Assembly: GCA_025927685.1 (NCBI GenBank)
Contig: JAICKX010000019.1
Location: forward strand, 1-36,051
Length of the DNA stretch: 36,051 bases
Origin: Thermoleophilia bacterium
Lineage (GTDB): Bacteria > Actinomycetota > Thermoleophilia > Gaiellales > JAICJC01
Reading direction: 5' to 3'
Positions 23,237-29,403 of the stretch are shown in pieces. Positions within the stretch are counted from its first letter, which is position 1, and every line of letters starts with the position of its first letter. Position numbers and translations under genes: made by a program. A model generated the notes under the pieces. That model ran no database searches, was not told where the DNA came from, and worked only from the letters and a program-made list of their open reading frames with translations.

Positions 23237-23488
23237 TTAGTGCTTGGAGATTGTGAGGCCGAGGAACATGCCAACGATCAGCGCGATTGAACCCGCGGCC
23301 ATGGTCGTCCATGTGCCGGCGTGGGCGGCGGCTTGTGTCGCCTGAGCGCCGGCAAGCGTCGCGGCCTGGGTGGCTTCTGCGCCGGCCTGGGTGGCGGCCT
23401 GGACGGCCTGTGCCTTCTCGAGGTTCTCGACGCGCTTTGAAACATCGTCGGCCGTGGCAGTGCCGTTGTCAGTCATCATGGTGCTCAT
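23237..23488 (-). CDS. Small membrane protein with Ala/Gln/Thr heptad-like repeats
   Basis: 83 aa from the ATG at 23488, selected because GAGGAG lies 6 bp upstream; the frame is open to 23509. The N-terminus holds a coiled-coil region (DDVSKRVENLEKAQAVQA), then repeated AxxAGAxATQAA units (AATQAGAEATQAATLAGAQA), and one C-terminal membrane helix (MAAGSIALIVGMFLGLTI). The layout is a tail-anchored coiled coil with an inside-facing repeat. I do not recognise a function. It is followed by its own hairpin terminator. Confidence 0.65.
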   Translation of the reverse strand: MSTMMTDNGTATADDVSKRVENLEKAQAVQAATQAGAEATQAATLAGAQATQAAAHAGTWTTMAAGSIALIVGMFLGLTISKH

Positions 23489-23557
23489 GGTGTACTCCTC
23501 GTCGGTCATGGTCGTAGCGCCGGCAGGGTGGGCCCGCCGGAGTCAGATAGGGAAATG

Positions 23558-23586
23558 GGGTTGGGCGGACAGCGCCCGCCCAACCC
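23558..23586 (-). terminator. 11-bp perfect hairpin terminator
   Basis: GGGTTGGGCGG (23558-23568) pairs with CCGCCCAACCC (23576-23586) around a 7-nt loop, 10 bp beyond the stop of the gene at 23597; a short ATTTCCC follows on the minus strand. Confidence 0.65.
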
Positions 23587-23596
23587 GATGCGGTGC

Positions 23597-23932
23597 TTAG
23601 CGGTCGTCGCTGTCGGATCCGGCCCAGAAGCGCTCACGGCTTCCGGCCTTGGCCAGGCCACGGCTGACCATGTAGCCGACTGTCAGGATCGTGACGTACA
23701 GCCATGCTCTGGACGCATCGAACGCGTCGCCGTTGGTGTCTGCGCCCGCTCCGCTGCCGTTGCCGCTGCTGACGAGCCACGCGGCGATTAGCACGCCCGC
23801 GACCGCTGCCAAATACGCGAACAGCTCCGTCGTTTTCAGCGAGTGCTTCGTCTCGGTCGTCAACCGCTTCGTACGATCGCGGTCGACGTCGCCGCGAAGA
23901 CTCGCGGTCGTTCGCTCGACGTGTGTGGCCAT
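23597..23932 (-). CDS. Small two-helix membrane protein
   Basis: 111 aa from the ATG at 23932 with AAGGGG upstream. It has a basic soluble N-terminus (TTASLRGDVDRDRTKRL), one helix (LFAYLAAVAGVLIAAWLV), a Gly/Asn/Asp-rich exposed loop, a second helix (AWLYVTILTVGYMVSRGLA) and a charged tail. No named family recognised. It is divergent from the tetR gene, with a palindromic operator in the 134-bp gap, so it is the likely target of that repressor. Confidence 0.65.
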   Translation of the reverse strand: MATHVERTTASLRGDVDRDRTKRLTTETKHSLKTTELFAYLAAVAGVLIAAWLVSSGNGSGAGADTNGDAFDASRAWLYVTILTVGYMVSRGLAKAGSRERFWAGSDSDDR

Positions 23933-24029
23933 TTGTACCCCTTCTCGTGGTGGTTTGCGCGCTCCAAACTGGAGCGGCTGCCCTCCGCCGCTCCCCTGAG
24001 CGCGCCCACCGTGGGCCACGCCGTGAACT

Positions 24030-24047
24030 AGACAGACAGGTCGGTCT
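24030..24047. promoter_or_regulatory. TetR-type operator between divergent genes
   Basis: AGACAGACAGGTCGGTCT is an imperfect palindrome of the form AGACnGACnnGTCnGTCT, 19 bp before the tetR start and 97 bp before the start of the divergent membrane protein gene. This size and symmetry suit a TetR dimer pair. Confidence 0.55.
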
Positions 24048-24066
24048 TACAGTACCCTACTACCGG

Positions 24067-24693
24067 ATGATCCAAACCGGCACAGCACAAGACCGCAAGC
24101 CCACGGCCCGCGAGCGCATCTTGGACACCGCGTATGACCTGTTCTCCCGGCGAGGGATCCGAGCCGTCGGTGTGGACGAGGTAGTCGAGCGAGCCGGGGT
24201 CGCCAAAGCGACCCTCTACCGGCACTTCCCGTCCAAGGACGACCTCGTTCTCGCCTACCTGCAACTCCGCGAGCAACGCTGGACATTCGACTGGGTAGAG
24301 GCCGAGGCACAACGCAGAGGCGCCACCCCCGAAGACCAACTGCTCGCCATCTTCGATGCCTTCGACGAGTGGTTCCACCAAGCGGACTTTGAAGCCTGCT
24401 CATTCATCAACGTCCTGCTGGAGATGGGCACCGCCCACCCCGCCGGCAAAGCAAGCGTCGAGCATCTCAAAAACATCCGCTCGATCATCGGCCGACTCGC
24501 CGAAGCAGCCCACCTCGAGGATCCGGAATCCTTCGCCCGCTCCTGGCACATCCTCATGAAGGGATCGATCGTCTCAGCGGCCGAAGGCGACCACGACGCC
24601 GCCCGCCGCGCCAAAGCCTTGGCCCGACTCCTGCTCGACCAGCACCGCCCGCCATCGGCAGCCGGTGACTGCCGTTCCCAGCTCGCTGGGTGA
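24067..24693 (+). CDS. TetR family transcriptional regulator
   Basis: 208 aa. The N-terminal helix-turn-helix is canonical (RERILDTAYDLFSRRGIRAV, then GVAKATLYRHFPSKDDLV). The ligand domain (about 70-200) contains a FEACSFINVLLEMG segment common in regulators near YcdC/AcrR types. Start ATG at 24067. It probably represses itself and the divergent membrane gene through the palindrome at 24030. The ligand is unknown. It lies inside the tRNA-flanked element and converges with the STAS gene. Confidence 0.88.
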   Translation: MIQTGTAQDRKPTARERILDTAYDLFSRRGIRAVGVDEVVERAGVAKATLYRHFPSKDDLVLAYLQLREQRWTFDWVEAEAQRRGATPEDQLLAIFDAFDEWFHQADFEACSFINVLLEMGTAHPAGKASVEHLKNIRSIIGRLAEAAHLEDPESFARSWHILMKGSIVSAAEGDHDAARRAKALARLLLDQHRPPSAAGDCRSQLAG

Positions 24694-24781
24694 CGTGAGC
24701 CGATGCCTTGACGGATTCCCCTTCGGAGTCGCACGCCTCCACCGCCGTCACCACCGGTGCGCGGCGACGAGGCGGGTCGCG

Positions 24782-25282
24782 TTAGTGTGGCTCTTCGCCG
24801 CGGCGCTCTTCTTCGGACGTGATGTCTTCGAGGCGATGTTCGGCGGCGTCGGATGTGGCTTGCGCGTCCTCGCGGGCGGCGTGAAGTTCGGCGTCGGTGA
24901 GCCATTCCAGGCGTCGCTTGTCGCGCGCTCGCTGTCCTTCCAGGAGGGCAGCCTTGGCGCCGTCGCGTGAGTAGAAGATCGGCAGGCGACCGTTGAGCCC
25001 CACCAGATCGACCAGGCGCGCTGCCGGCGTCTCCCGACCGACAGAGATGGCCAGCGCCTCACGTTGGCTGAGCTGGACATCGTTCGACCACCGCACGAGG
25101 GTATGGATGACGCTCGAATCGGCGAACTCCAGCCCGGATAGGTCGAGCACGCAGCTGGTCGTGTCATCGGAGAGGGCCGCCGTGAGCACACCGTTTAGGG
25201 CCTCGACGTTGGACATGTCGAGCTCGCCCCGCGCTTCGATCACATCGATGGTGCCGTCCTGAGAAACGGTGATCTCCTCCAC
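24782..25282 (-). CDS. STAS-domain anti-sigma factor antagonist with charged C-terminal extension
   Basis: 166 aa. STAS core at 1-110 (IDVIEARGELDMSNVEALN, CVLDLSGLEFADSSVIHTL) with the Asp55-Ser56-Ser57 motif; Ser57 aligns with the serine phosphorylated in SpoIIAA. Residues ~113-166 form an unusual highly charged helical tail (ARDKRRLEWLTDAELHAA...) absent from the paralogue at 21083. It is divergent from the RsbW-like gene at 25325 with 42 bp between starts. The GTG at 25282 has no ribosome site, but a GGGTAC box lies 10-15 bp upstream, suggesting a leaderless message. Confidence 0.85.
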   Translation of the reverse strand: MEEITVSQDGTIDVIEARGELDMSNVEALNGVLTAALSDDTTSCVLDLSGLEFADSSVIHTLVRWSNDVQLSQREALAISVGRETPAARLVDLVGLNGRLPIFYSRDGAKAALLEGQRARDKRRLEWLTDAELHAAREDAQATSDAAEHRLEDITSEEERRGEEPH

Positions 25283-25291
25283 GCCGAAACG

Positions 25292-25315
25292 GTACCCAAT
25301 GACTGGGCTGGGTAT
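25292..25315. promoter_or_regulatory. Divergent GGGTAY -10 boxes between STAS and RsbW-like genes
   Basis: GGGTAT at 25310-25315 (plus) and GGGTAC at 25292-25297 (minus) are mirror-placed. Each is 9-10 bp from the start codon it would serve. GGGTAT is the known -10 of SigB-type promoters; no clear GTTT -35 was found on either side. Confidence 0.4.
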
Positions 25316-25324
25316 TCACCTTTT

Positions 25325-25711
25325 ATGGAGGCGCTCTTCTGGCAGCGACTGCCCGCGACCAAGAATTCACTGCCGACGGCGAGGCACGCCGCCCTCGCCG
25401 CGCTTGAGGCGGCCGGGATCACCCACCCAATCCTGCTCCGGTCGATCGCGCTCGCACTGTCGGAAGCCGTCGGCAACGCGATCGTTCATGCTTATCCAGA
25501 CGACGCTTCGAGAGAGGTCGAGGTCACCATCGTGCGCGACGACCACCGAGTCACGGTCACGGTGGCCGACGAAGGCGTTGGCCTGGAACGAGCCGCGCAG
25601 GGGCCCGGCCTCGGACTCGGCCAGAAACTGATCCACGAACTCGCGAGCTCGTCGGAAATCGACTCCAGCGCGGACGGAACCACCGTCACGATGCGCTTCA
25701 GCACGCGCTAA
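25325..25711 (+). CDS. RsbW-like ATP-binding anti-sigma / serine kinase protein
   Basis: 128 aa GHKL protein. N box ALSEAVGNAIVHAY (44-57, Asn51), G1 box DEGVGL (82-87), G2 GLGLG (95-99). It is predicted to phosphorylate the STAS protein encoded divergently and to sequester a sigma factor. The ATG at 25325 directly follows TTTT with no ribosome site, matching a leaderless transcript from the GGGTAT box. A paralogous pair lies outside the element (19495 and 21083). Confidence 0.85.
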   Translation: MEALFWQRLPATKNSLPTARHAALAALEAAGITHPILLRSIALALSEAVGNAIVHAYPDDASREVEVTIVRDDHRVTVTVADEGVGLERAAQGPGLGLGQKLIHELASSSEIDSSADGTTVTMRFSTR

Positions 25712-25736
25712 TCCGACCCGGGGCTAATCGTCAGCT

Positions 25737-25766
25737 CGTCGGTGCCATGCAAAAGGCATGCCGACG
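25737..25766 (+). terminator. Imperfect hairpin after the RsbW-like gene
   Basis: CGTCGGTGCC and GGCATGCCGACG flank ATGCAAAA with a 2-nt bulge, 25 bp past the stop at 25711. The following 210 bp up to 25978 hold no gene I can support. Confidence 0.4.
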
Positions 25767-25978
25767 ATAACGAGCGCGACGCCGGCGGCGGGCAAGCGAA
25801 CCGGCATGGACAGACTGAGTCGGCTGACGAAGAGGTCGGCGTGAGATTGTCGCTTGGGCGAAGTTAGGCGGTGCCTCGACCGCGCTCCCGCGCCGACCAC
25901 TCGACAGATTTCTTAGGGGGAACCGCTACGCCTCGTCCCCGCCGGCCGCCACCTTCGCGGGGGGGGAGAGGCGTGGGG

Positions 25979-26293
25979 TCAGGCCGCCGGAGGCGACTCG
26001 AGCGGCGGATGATCCTCAGCTGTGAAAAAGCCCGGCGCATGGTGAGGGTCAGACGCTGCGACCGTCACTCGGGCAACGGCCTCCACCGGCACGAACTCCG
26101 TGGTGTCCTCTTCGTCGTCCGTCGTGCACCGGAGCATGACCCAGTCGCGGATTTCGTCGCCGTAGCTCACGACGGTGTCGACGATGAGGGTTTCGCCCGA
26201 CGCCAGATGGACACGAACCTCGGCCGATTCGCCAGCCTTCTTTCGCCGCTCGACCTCGGCCGCGACATATCTGTAGGCCTGCCGCGTGATCAT
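25979..26293 (-). CDS. Hypothetical protein, 104 aa
   Basis: Start ATG at 26293. The N-terminus is a helix (TRQAYRYVAAEVERRKKAGE) followed by beta strands (AEVRVHLASGETLIVDTVVS, then DWVMLRCTTDDEEDTTEFVP), reminiscent of small SH3-like or PRC-like barrels. No family recognised. The tail is proline-rich. It lies downstream of and on the same strand as the TumE-like gene (222 bp apart), within the tRNA-flanked element. The 222-bp gap holds nothing convincing. Confidence 0.5.
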   Translation of the reverse strand: MITRQAYRYVAAEVERRKKAGESAEVRVHLASGETLIVDTVVSYGDEIRDWVMLRCTTDDEEDTTEFVPVEAVARVTVAASDPHHAPGFFTAEDHPPLESPPAA

Positions 26294-26515
26294 CTGCGCA
26301 GAGCATACCCAGGGGATCCTCAGCGCCCTCGCGCGGCTCGAGAGCGTCGTTGCTCGTGCACCGCGTTCGATCGCCCAATGCTCGCAGCGGCGCCCCTCGC
26401 TCTCAGGCGTGTCGCGGCAGAGCCAACGGCCCGACTCGGAGCACGGGCACGTTTCGAGGCCGGCGGAGCAGCCGCCAGGCAGTGGCCGGTGGAGGCGCCA
26501 CAAAGCGAACAGGCG

Positions 26516-26797
26516 CTAGCGGAGTTCAAGATCGCCACGACCGACCCGGAGCGAAACCTCGTCCCACGCAATCTCCACCGCCTCTCGAGACGACACGGCG
26601 CCCCACGGCTCACCGGTGGGATTGTCCTCGCCTACGTGGCGGTGTTCGGCAGGATCATGGCTCTGGTCACGCTCATAGCCCCAGGCCTCGACTCCATCGA
26701 TCACCAGGTAGTAGGCGTACTCGTCGCGGTGGATCCGGCTCCCGCGGACGACCACCCGTTCCGAGACTTCTACGCCGCCGAACTGGCCGCGGGCCAT
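26516..26797 (-). CDS. TumE/DUF6516-like protein, possible toxin of a toxin-antitoxin pair
   Basis: 93 aa from the ATG at 26797 (the frame is open to 26890). The core RIHRDEYAYYLVIDG, GYERDQSH, HRHVGEDN and a C-terminal acidic helix (SREAVEIAWDEV) follow the pattern of the DUF6516/TumE family (aromatic-rich strand, YDN-like turn, H-HxG motif). TumE proteins are known as toxins paired with an XRE-type antitoxin; no antitoxin gene is recognised next to it. The assignment is from memory of the family pattern and is moderate. Its N-terminal part overlaps a competing coding signal on the plus strand. Confidence 0.45.
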   Translation of the reverse strand: MARGQFGGVEVSERVVVRGSRIHRDEYAYYLVIDGVEAWGYERDQSHDPAEHRHVGEDNPTGEPWGAVSSREAVEIAWDEVSLRVGRGDLELR

Positions 26798-26941
26798 GTC
26801 AAGGGCATCCCAGGTTTCCACCGCCACTTTTGGGCGAGCTGCTACCGGGACCTGATGCGGCTCCGGGGTGCGGACGACTTTGCCGAGCACGCCGAGCGCG
26901 TGCTCGAGCCCGCCTGCTAGTCCACCGTCCGCGGCGCGGCC

Positions 26942-27055
26942 TTGTGCCGTATTTGTGCCGCCAGCGGGAAAATGCCTGCAGGCTGGCAGCCGATCCGACT
27001 CGGCTTGGCTAGGCGCTTTGTCGCCTATCGATGCCGTTTGTCTCCCCGTGTCGCC
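26942..27055. repeat. Short direct repeats beside the right attachment site (possible recombinase arm sites)
   Basis: TTGTGCCG occurs at 26942-26949 and 26953-26960. TTTGTCGCC (27017), TTTGTCTCC (27037) and GTGTCGCC (27048) are related repeats ending next to the 27-bp core. Clustered short repeats beside a tRNA core are what arm-type integrase sites look like. No gene is supported here. Confidence 0.35.
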
Positions 27056-27082
27056 TCCGTGGGAGAGCCGGGAGCGGGACTC
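27056..27082. repeat. Right attachment-like repeat overlapping tRNA-Thr 3' end
   Basis: Identical to 21510-21536. It covers the last 17 bases of the tRNA (T-arm 3' side, acceptor and discriminator) and 10 bases beyond. Confidence 0.75.
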
Positions 27083-27138
27083 GAACCCGCGACCGTCCGA
27101 TTACAAATCGGAGGCTCTACCAGCTGAGCTACCCCGGC
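27066..27138 (-). tRNA. tRNA-Thr (anticodon TGT)
   Basis: On the minus strand the 73-nt sequence folds as a full cloverleaf: acceptor GCCGGGG/TCCCGGC (one G-U pair), D-arm GCTC...GAGC, anticodon stem TCCGA/TCGGA with loop TTTGTAA (anticodon TGT, reads ACA), and T-arm GCGGG TTCGAGT CCCGC. The discriminator is T and the CCA end is not encoded. Its 3' end coincides with the repeat at 27056-27082. Confidence 0.95.
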
Positions 27139-27220
27139 GCTCCTTCGAGCCTACTCCCGCGCGCGACCCGCGGCCACCGCCGCACCTGTTGCCCCGGGGC
27201 AGAACGCGCGTACCTTCGAG

Positions 27221-27264
27221 GTGGCCGGCCGACGCGGAGGGGGAGGCATGCGCCGGCCGGCCAC
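27221..27264. terminator. Large GC-rich hairpin between sigH and tRNA-Thr
   Basis: GTGGCCGGCCGACG (27221-27234) and CGCCGGCCGGCCAC (27251-27264) pair over 14 bp with one mismatch and a 16-nt loop. It lies about 100 bp past the sigH stop and could end that transcript; a smaller 7-bp hairpin sits at 27270-27299. The 223-bp gap holds no gene I can support. Confidence 0.4.
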
Positions 27265-27361
27265 GGTGTGGCGGCGCTCAGGAATGGGGGTACGCCGCCG
27301 TGAATCGATACACCCGAGATGCTATAGCACGAAGCGGTTGGGATGGAATGCGGCGGGCCCG

Positions 27362-28030
27362 CTAGGCGAGCTGGCGGCGTGTGTGCAGGTGCGCCAGCAC
27401 CTTGCGCTTCACGCGCTGGAGGGCGTTGTCCACCGTCTTGGGATCGCAGCCGATCAGATCACCGATCGCCTCGTAGCTTCGCCCCTCCAGGTAGTACGTG
27501 AGCACCTTGGACTCGAGCGGCGAGAGGGTCGAGCTCAGGCACTCGAGCAGGCTCTGGAGCTCGTCGGAGGAGATGACGCACGTCGCCGGGTCGTCAACGG
27601 CCGGGCCCGGGAGCGCGTCGCCGAGCGTGCAGTCGGCGTCGAGGTCCTGCCCCGCCGGCGTATGGCTGAACGAGACGTAGGTGTTGAGCGGCGCGTGCTT
27701 GTAGCGGGTGGCGGTCTTGATCGCGGTGATGATCTGGCGGGTGATGCAGAGCTCTGCGAACGAGCGGAACGACGTCTCCTTGTCGGGGCGGAAGTCGCGC
27801 ACCGCCTTGAACAGCCCGACCAGGCCCTCCTGGACGAGGTCGCTCGCGTCGCCGCCGGCCAGGAAGTAGGAGCTCGCCTTCAGCCGGACGAAGCCGTGGT
27901 AGCGGCGGATGAGGTCGTCCATCGCACGCTCGTCGCCGTTGCGGGCAGCCGCGATCAGAGCCAGCTCGTGCGGCTCGCGCCAGGTGCGGGCGCCGGTTCG
28001 GGCCGCGGCCGATGCTCTCGATGTCGCCAC
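27362..28030 (-). CDS. sigH: RNA polymerase sigma factor SigH-type
   Basis: 222 aa sigma-70 family factor. Region 2 contains FVRLKASSYFLAGGDASDLV, then VGLFKAVRDFRPDKETSFRS, then FAELCITRQIITAIKTATR, nearly word for word the sequence of Bacillus SigH region 2. Region 4 (ESKVLTYYLEGRSYEAIGDL, then DPKTVDNALQRVKRK) also matches. In Bacillus SigH serves the stationary phase; here the regulon is unknown. The GTG at 28030 has GGAGG 7 bp upstream. It ends the gltX-cysS-rlmB-yacP-sigH array, separated from yacP by a 205-bp repeat-bearing gap. Confidence 0.92.
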   Translation of the reverse strand: MATSRASAAARTGARTWREPHELALIAAARNGDERAMDDLIRRYHGFVRLKASSYFLAGGDASDLVQEGLVGLFKAVRDFRPDKETSFRSFAELCITRQIITAIKTATRYKHAPLNTYVSFSHTPAGQDLDADCTLGDALPGPAVDDPATCVISSDELQSLLECLSSTLSPLESKVLTYYLEGRSYEAIGDLIGCDPKTVDNALQRVKRKVLAHLHTRRQLA

Positions 28031-28162
28031 CGTTGTACCTCCGGAGGAGCCAACCCTCGAGGGCGATCAACCTGACCCTCGACTACAGGCTTAGGGACGG
28101 TCGGAAACTCTAGCGCACGCAGGCGATATGTCAAGTTCTCGCGCCGAATCCGTCACGCCCAG

Positions 28163-28235
28163 CGTTCAGGGACTGTCCCCGAACGTCGCGCGGCCGTGCC
28201 GAAACCGGCGCGCGGACCGTTCGGGGACTGTCCCC
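28163..28235. repeat. Paired GGGGACTGTCCCC palindromes forming a long inverted structure (REP/BIME-like)
   Basis: CGTTCAGGGACTGTCCCCGAACG (28163-28185) and CGTTCGGGGACTGTCCCC (28218-28235) are near-identical palindromes. The intervening TCGCGCGG and CGCGCGGA extend the symmetry, so the whole 73 bp can fold into one long hairpin. It lies in the gap between yacP and sigH. Confidence 0.7.
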
Positions 28236-28712
28236 CTACTCGCCGCGGCGGAGGCGTTCGAGCGCCTCGCGGACCGCCGGGTCGAGCGTGTCGCCGAGCG
28301 TCGTCCGGCCACGAGACTCCGCTGGGGCCGGGCGCTGGGCCGGGGCGGCCCGCAGCCGGTCCAGGAACTCGCGGGCGCTCATCGCATGGACGCCGCCGCG
28401 CTGGGCGACATGGCGCAGGACGGCATCATTCGAGACGACGGTGACGCCGCTCGGCGCCTCGCCGGCGCGGCGGTGGGCGAGCCGCTCGATGACCGTGTCC
28501 GCCGTCTCGCGGCCGGAGTAGACGACCTGCACCCGGCCGATCCGGCGGCCGCCGCCCTGGCCGTCGAAAACGAGGACCACGTCGATCCCGGCCTCCGACG
28601 CGAAGCCCGCCACGTCGCCCACCAGCTGCTCCCGGGCCCGCGCGTAGTCCGGCCCGGCGCCGCGCACGTGGACGACGTTGTCGCCGTCCAGGATGTGGAG
28701 GTCGTCAGCCAC
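28236..28712 (-). CDS. yacP: YacP-like NYN domain ribonuclease
   Basis: 158 aa of the NYN/PIN-like fold. Acidic active-site residues are visible in LHILDGDNVVH (Asp9, Asp11), in DVVLVFDGQGGG and in TVVSNDAVLRHVA. The Bacillus homologue (Rae1/YacP) is a ribosome-associated endoribonuclease that cuts mRNA in the A site; function here is by family. The C-terminus carries a short Pro/Ala/Arg-rich linker. The GTG start overlaps the rlmB stop by 8 bp. Confidence 0.85.
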   Translation of the reverse strand: MADDLHILDGDNVVHVRGAGPDYARAREQLVGDVAGFASEAGIDVVLVFDGQGGGRRIGRVQVVYSGRETADTVIERLAHRRAGEAPSGVTVVSNDAVLRHVAQRGGVHAMSAREFLDRLRAAPAQRPAPAESRGRTTLGDTLDPAVREALERLRRGE

Positions 28713-29403
28713 CGCCGCGCTGCCGTTGCGCCTCGAAGAGCATGACGGCCGCGGCCGTGCTGACGTTCAGCGACTCGATCCGCCCGCCGAGCGGGATCGC
28801 CACCTCCTGGTCGCACGAGGAGCGCACGCGCGGCCGCAGCCCGCGCCCCTCCGCGCCGAGGACGAAGACGGCCCCGTCGCGGTAGTCGGCCGCGTCGTAG
28901 GCGGTCGCCGCCCCGGCCGCGGCGGCGTAGCTCCAGAGGCCCGGCTGCTTCGTGTCGAGCAGGAACGCCGCCAGGTTCTCGACGCGCGCGATCCGCAGGT
29001 GCTCGACCGCGCCGGCCGACGCCCGGCACACGGCGGCCGTCACCGCGGCGGATCGCCGCCTGGTGACGACGAGCCCGCCCGCCCCCGCGCACTCGGCCAC
29101 GCGCGCCACGGCGCCCAGGTTGTGCGGGTCGGTCACCTCGTCGAGCGCCACGACCAGCGGCCGCTCGCCGCCCAGCACCTCGGCCGCCCCCGCGTACGGG
29201 TACGGCGCCACCTCGGCCACCACGCCCTGGTGCTCCTCGCTCTCCGCGCGGCCCACGAGCCGCTCGGCCGGCTCGACCACGGCCCGCTCGGGCAGCCAGT
29301 CGAGCGTCTCGCGCGAGCGGGCCGTGCACCACACACGGCCCACCTCGCGCCGGCCGCGGAGCGCCTCGAAGACCGGGCGGCGGCCGTAGACGACCTCAGC
29401 CAC
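28705..29403 (-). CDS. rlmB: 23S rRNA 2'-O-methyltransferase, SpoU/TrmH family
   Basis: 232 aa from the GTG at 29403, which overlaps the cysS stop by 8 bp. The N-terminal L30e-like domain (EVVYGRRPVFEALRG) is followed by a SPOUT knot with all three motifs: HNLGAVARVAECAG (94-107), VLGAEGRG (181-188) and IPLGGRIESLNVSTAAAV (203-220). RlmB in E. coli methylates G2251 of 23S rRNA; the exact target here is inferred. The open frame extends upstream to 29529, but that part lies inside cysS. Confidence 0.92.
   Translation of the reverse strand: MAEVVYGRRPVFEALRGRREVGRVWCTARSRETLDWLPERAVVEPAERLVGRAESEEHQGVVAEVAPYPYAGAAEVLGGERPLVVALDEVTDPHNLGAVARVAECAGAGGLVVTRRRSAAVTAAVCRASAGAVEHLRIARVENLAAFLLDTKQPGLWSYAAAAGAATAYDAADYRDGAVFVLGAEGRGLRPRVRSSCDQEVAIPLGGRIESLNVSTAAAVMLFEAQRQRGGG

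Larger units (their letters stand above)
21510..27082. mobile_element. Putative small integrated element in tRNA-Thr
   Basis: Bounded by a perfect 27-bp direct repeat (21510-21536 and 27056-27082). The right copy is the 3' end of the intact tRNA-Thr gene plus 10 bp beyond it; the left copy is an orphan piece of tRNA 3' end. This is the standard footprint of site-specific integration into a tRNA gene. About 5.5 kb of small accessory genes lie between: coiled-coil proteins, DUF2243, two small membrane proteins, a TetR regulator, a STAS/RsbW pair and a TumE-like gene. No integrase, relaxase or replication gene is recognised, so it is either a decayed remnant, a passenger mobilised in trans, or a fragment of something larger. 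Confidence 0.6.

Noticed and set aside
22687-23274. 195-codon minus-strand frame upstream of the DUF2243 gene
   Set aside because: Translation is low-complexity Arg/Pro/Ser and overlaps the zinc-finger remnant and a strong hairpin; no ribosome site.
25871-26920. 349-codon plus-strand frame covering the end of the element
   Set aside because: Mostly antisense to two plausible minus-strand genes. Only its last ~58 codons look coding, and these are discussed with the TumE-like gene.
26868-27365. Open frame containing the peptide RERDSNPRPSDYK
   Set aside because: This is the well-known false translation through a tRNA gene; the real feature is tRNA-Thr.
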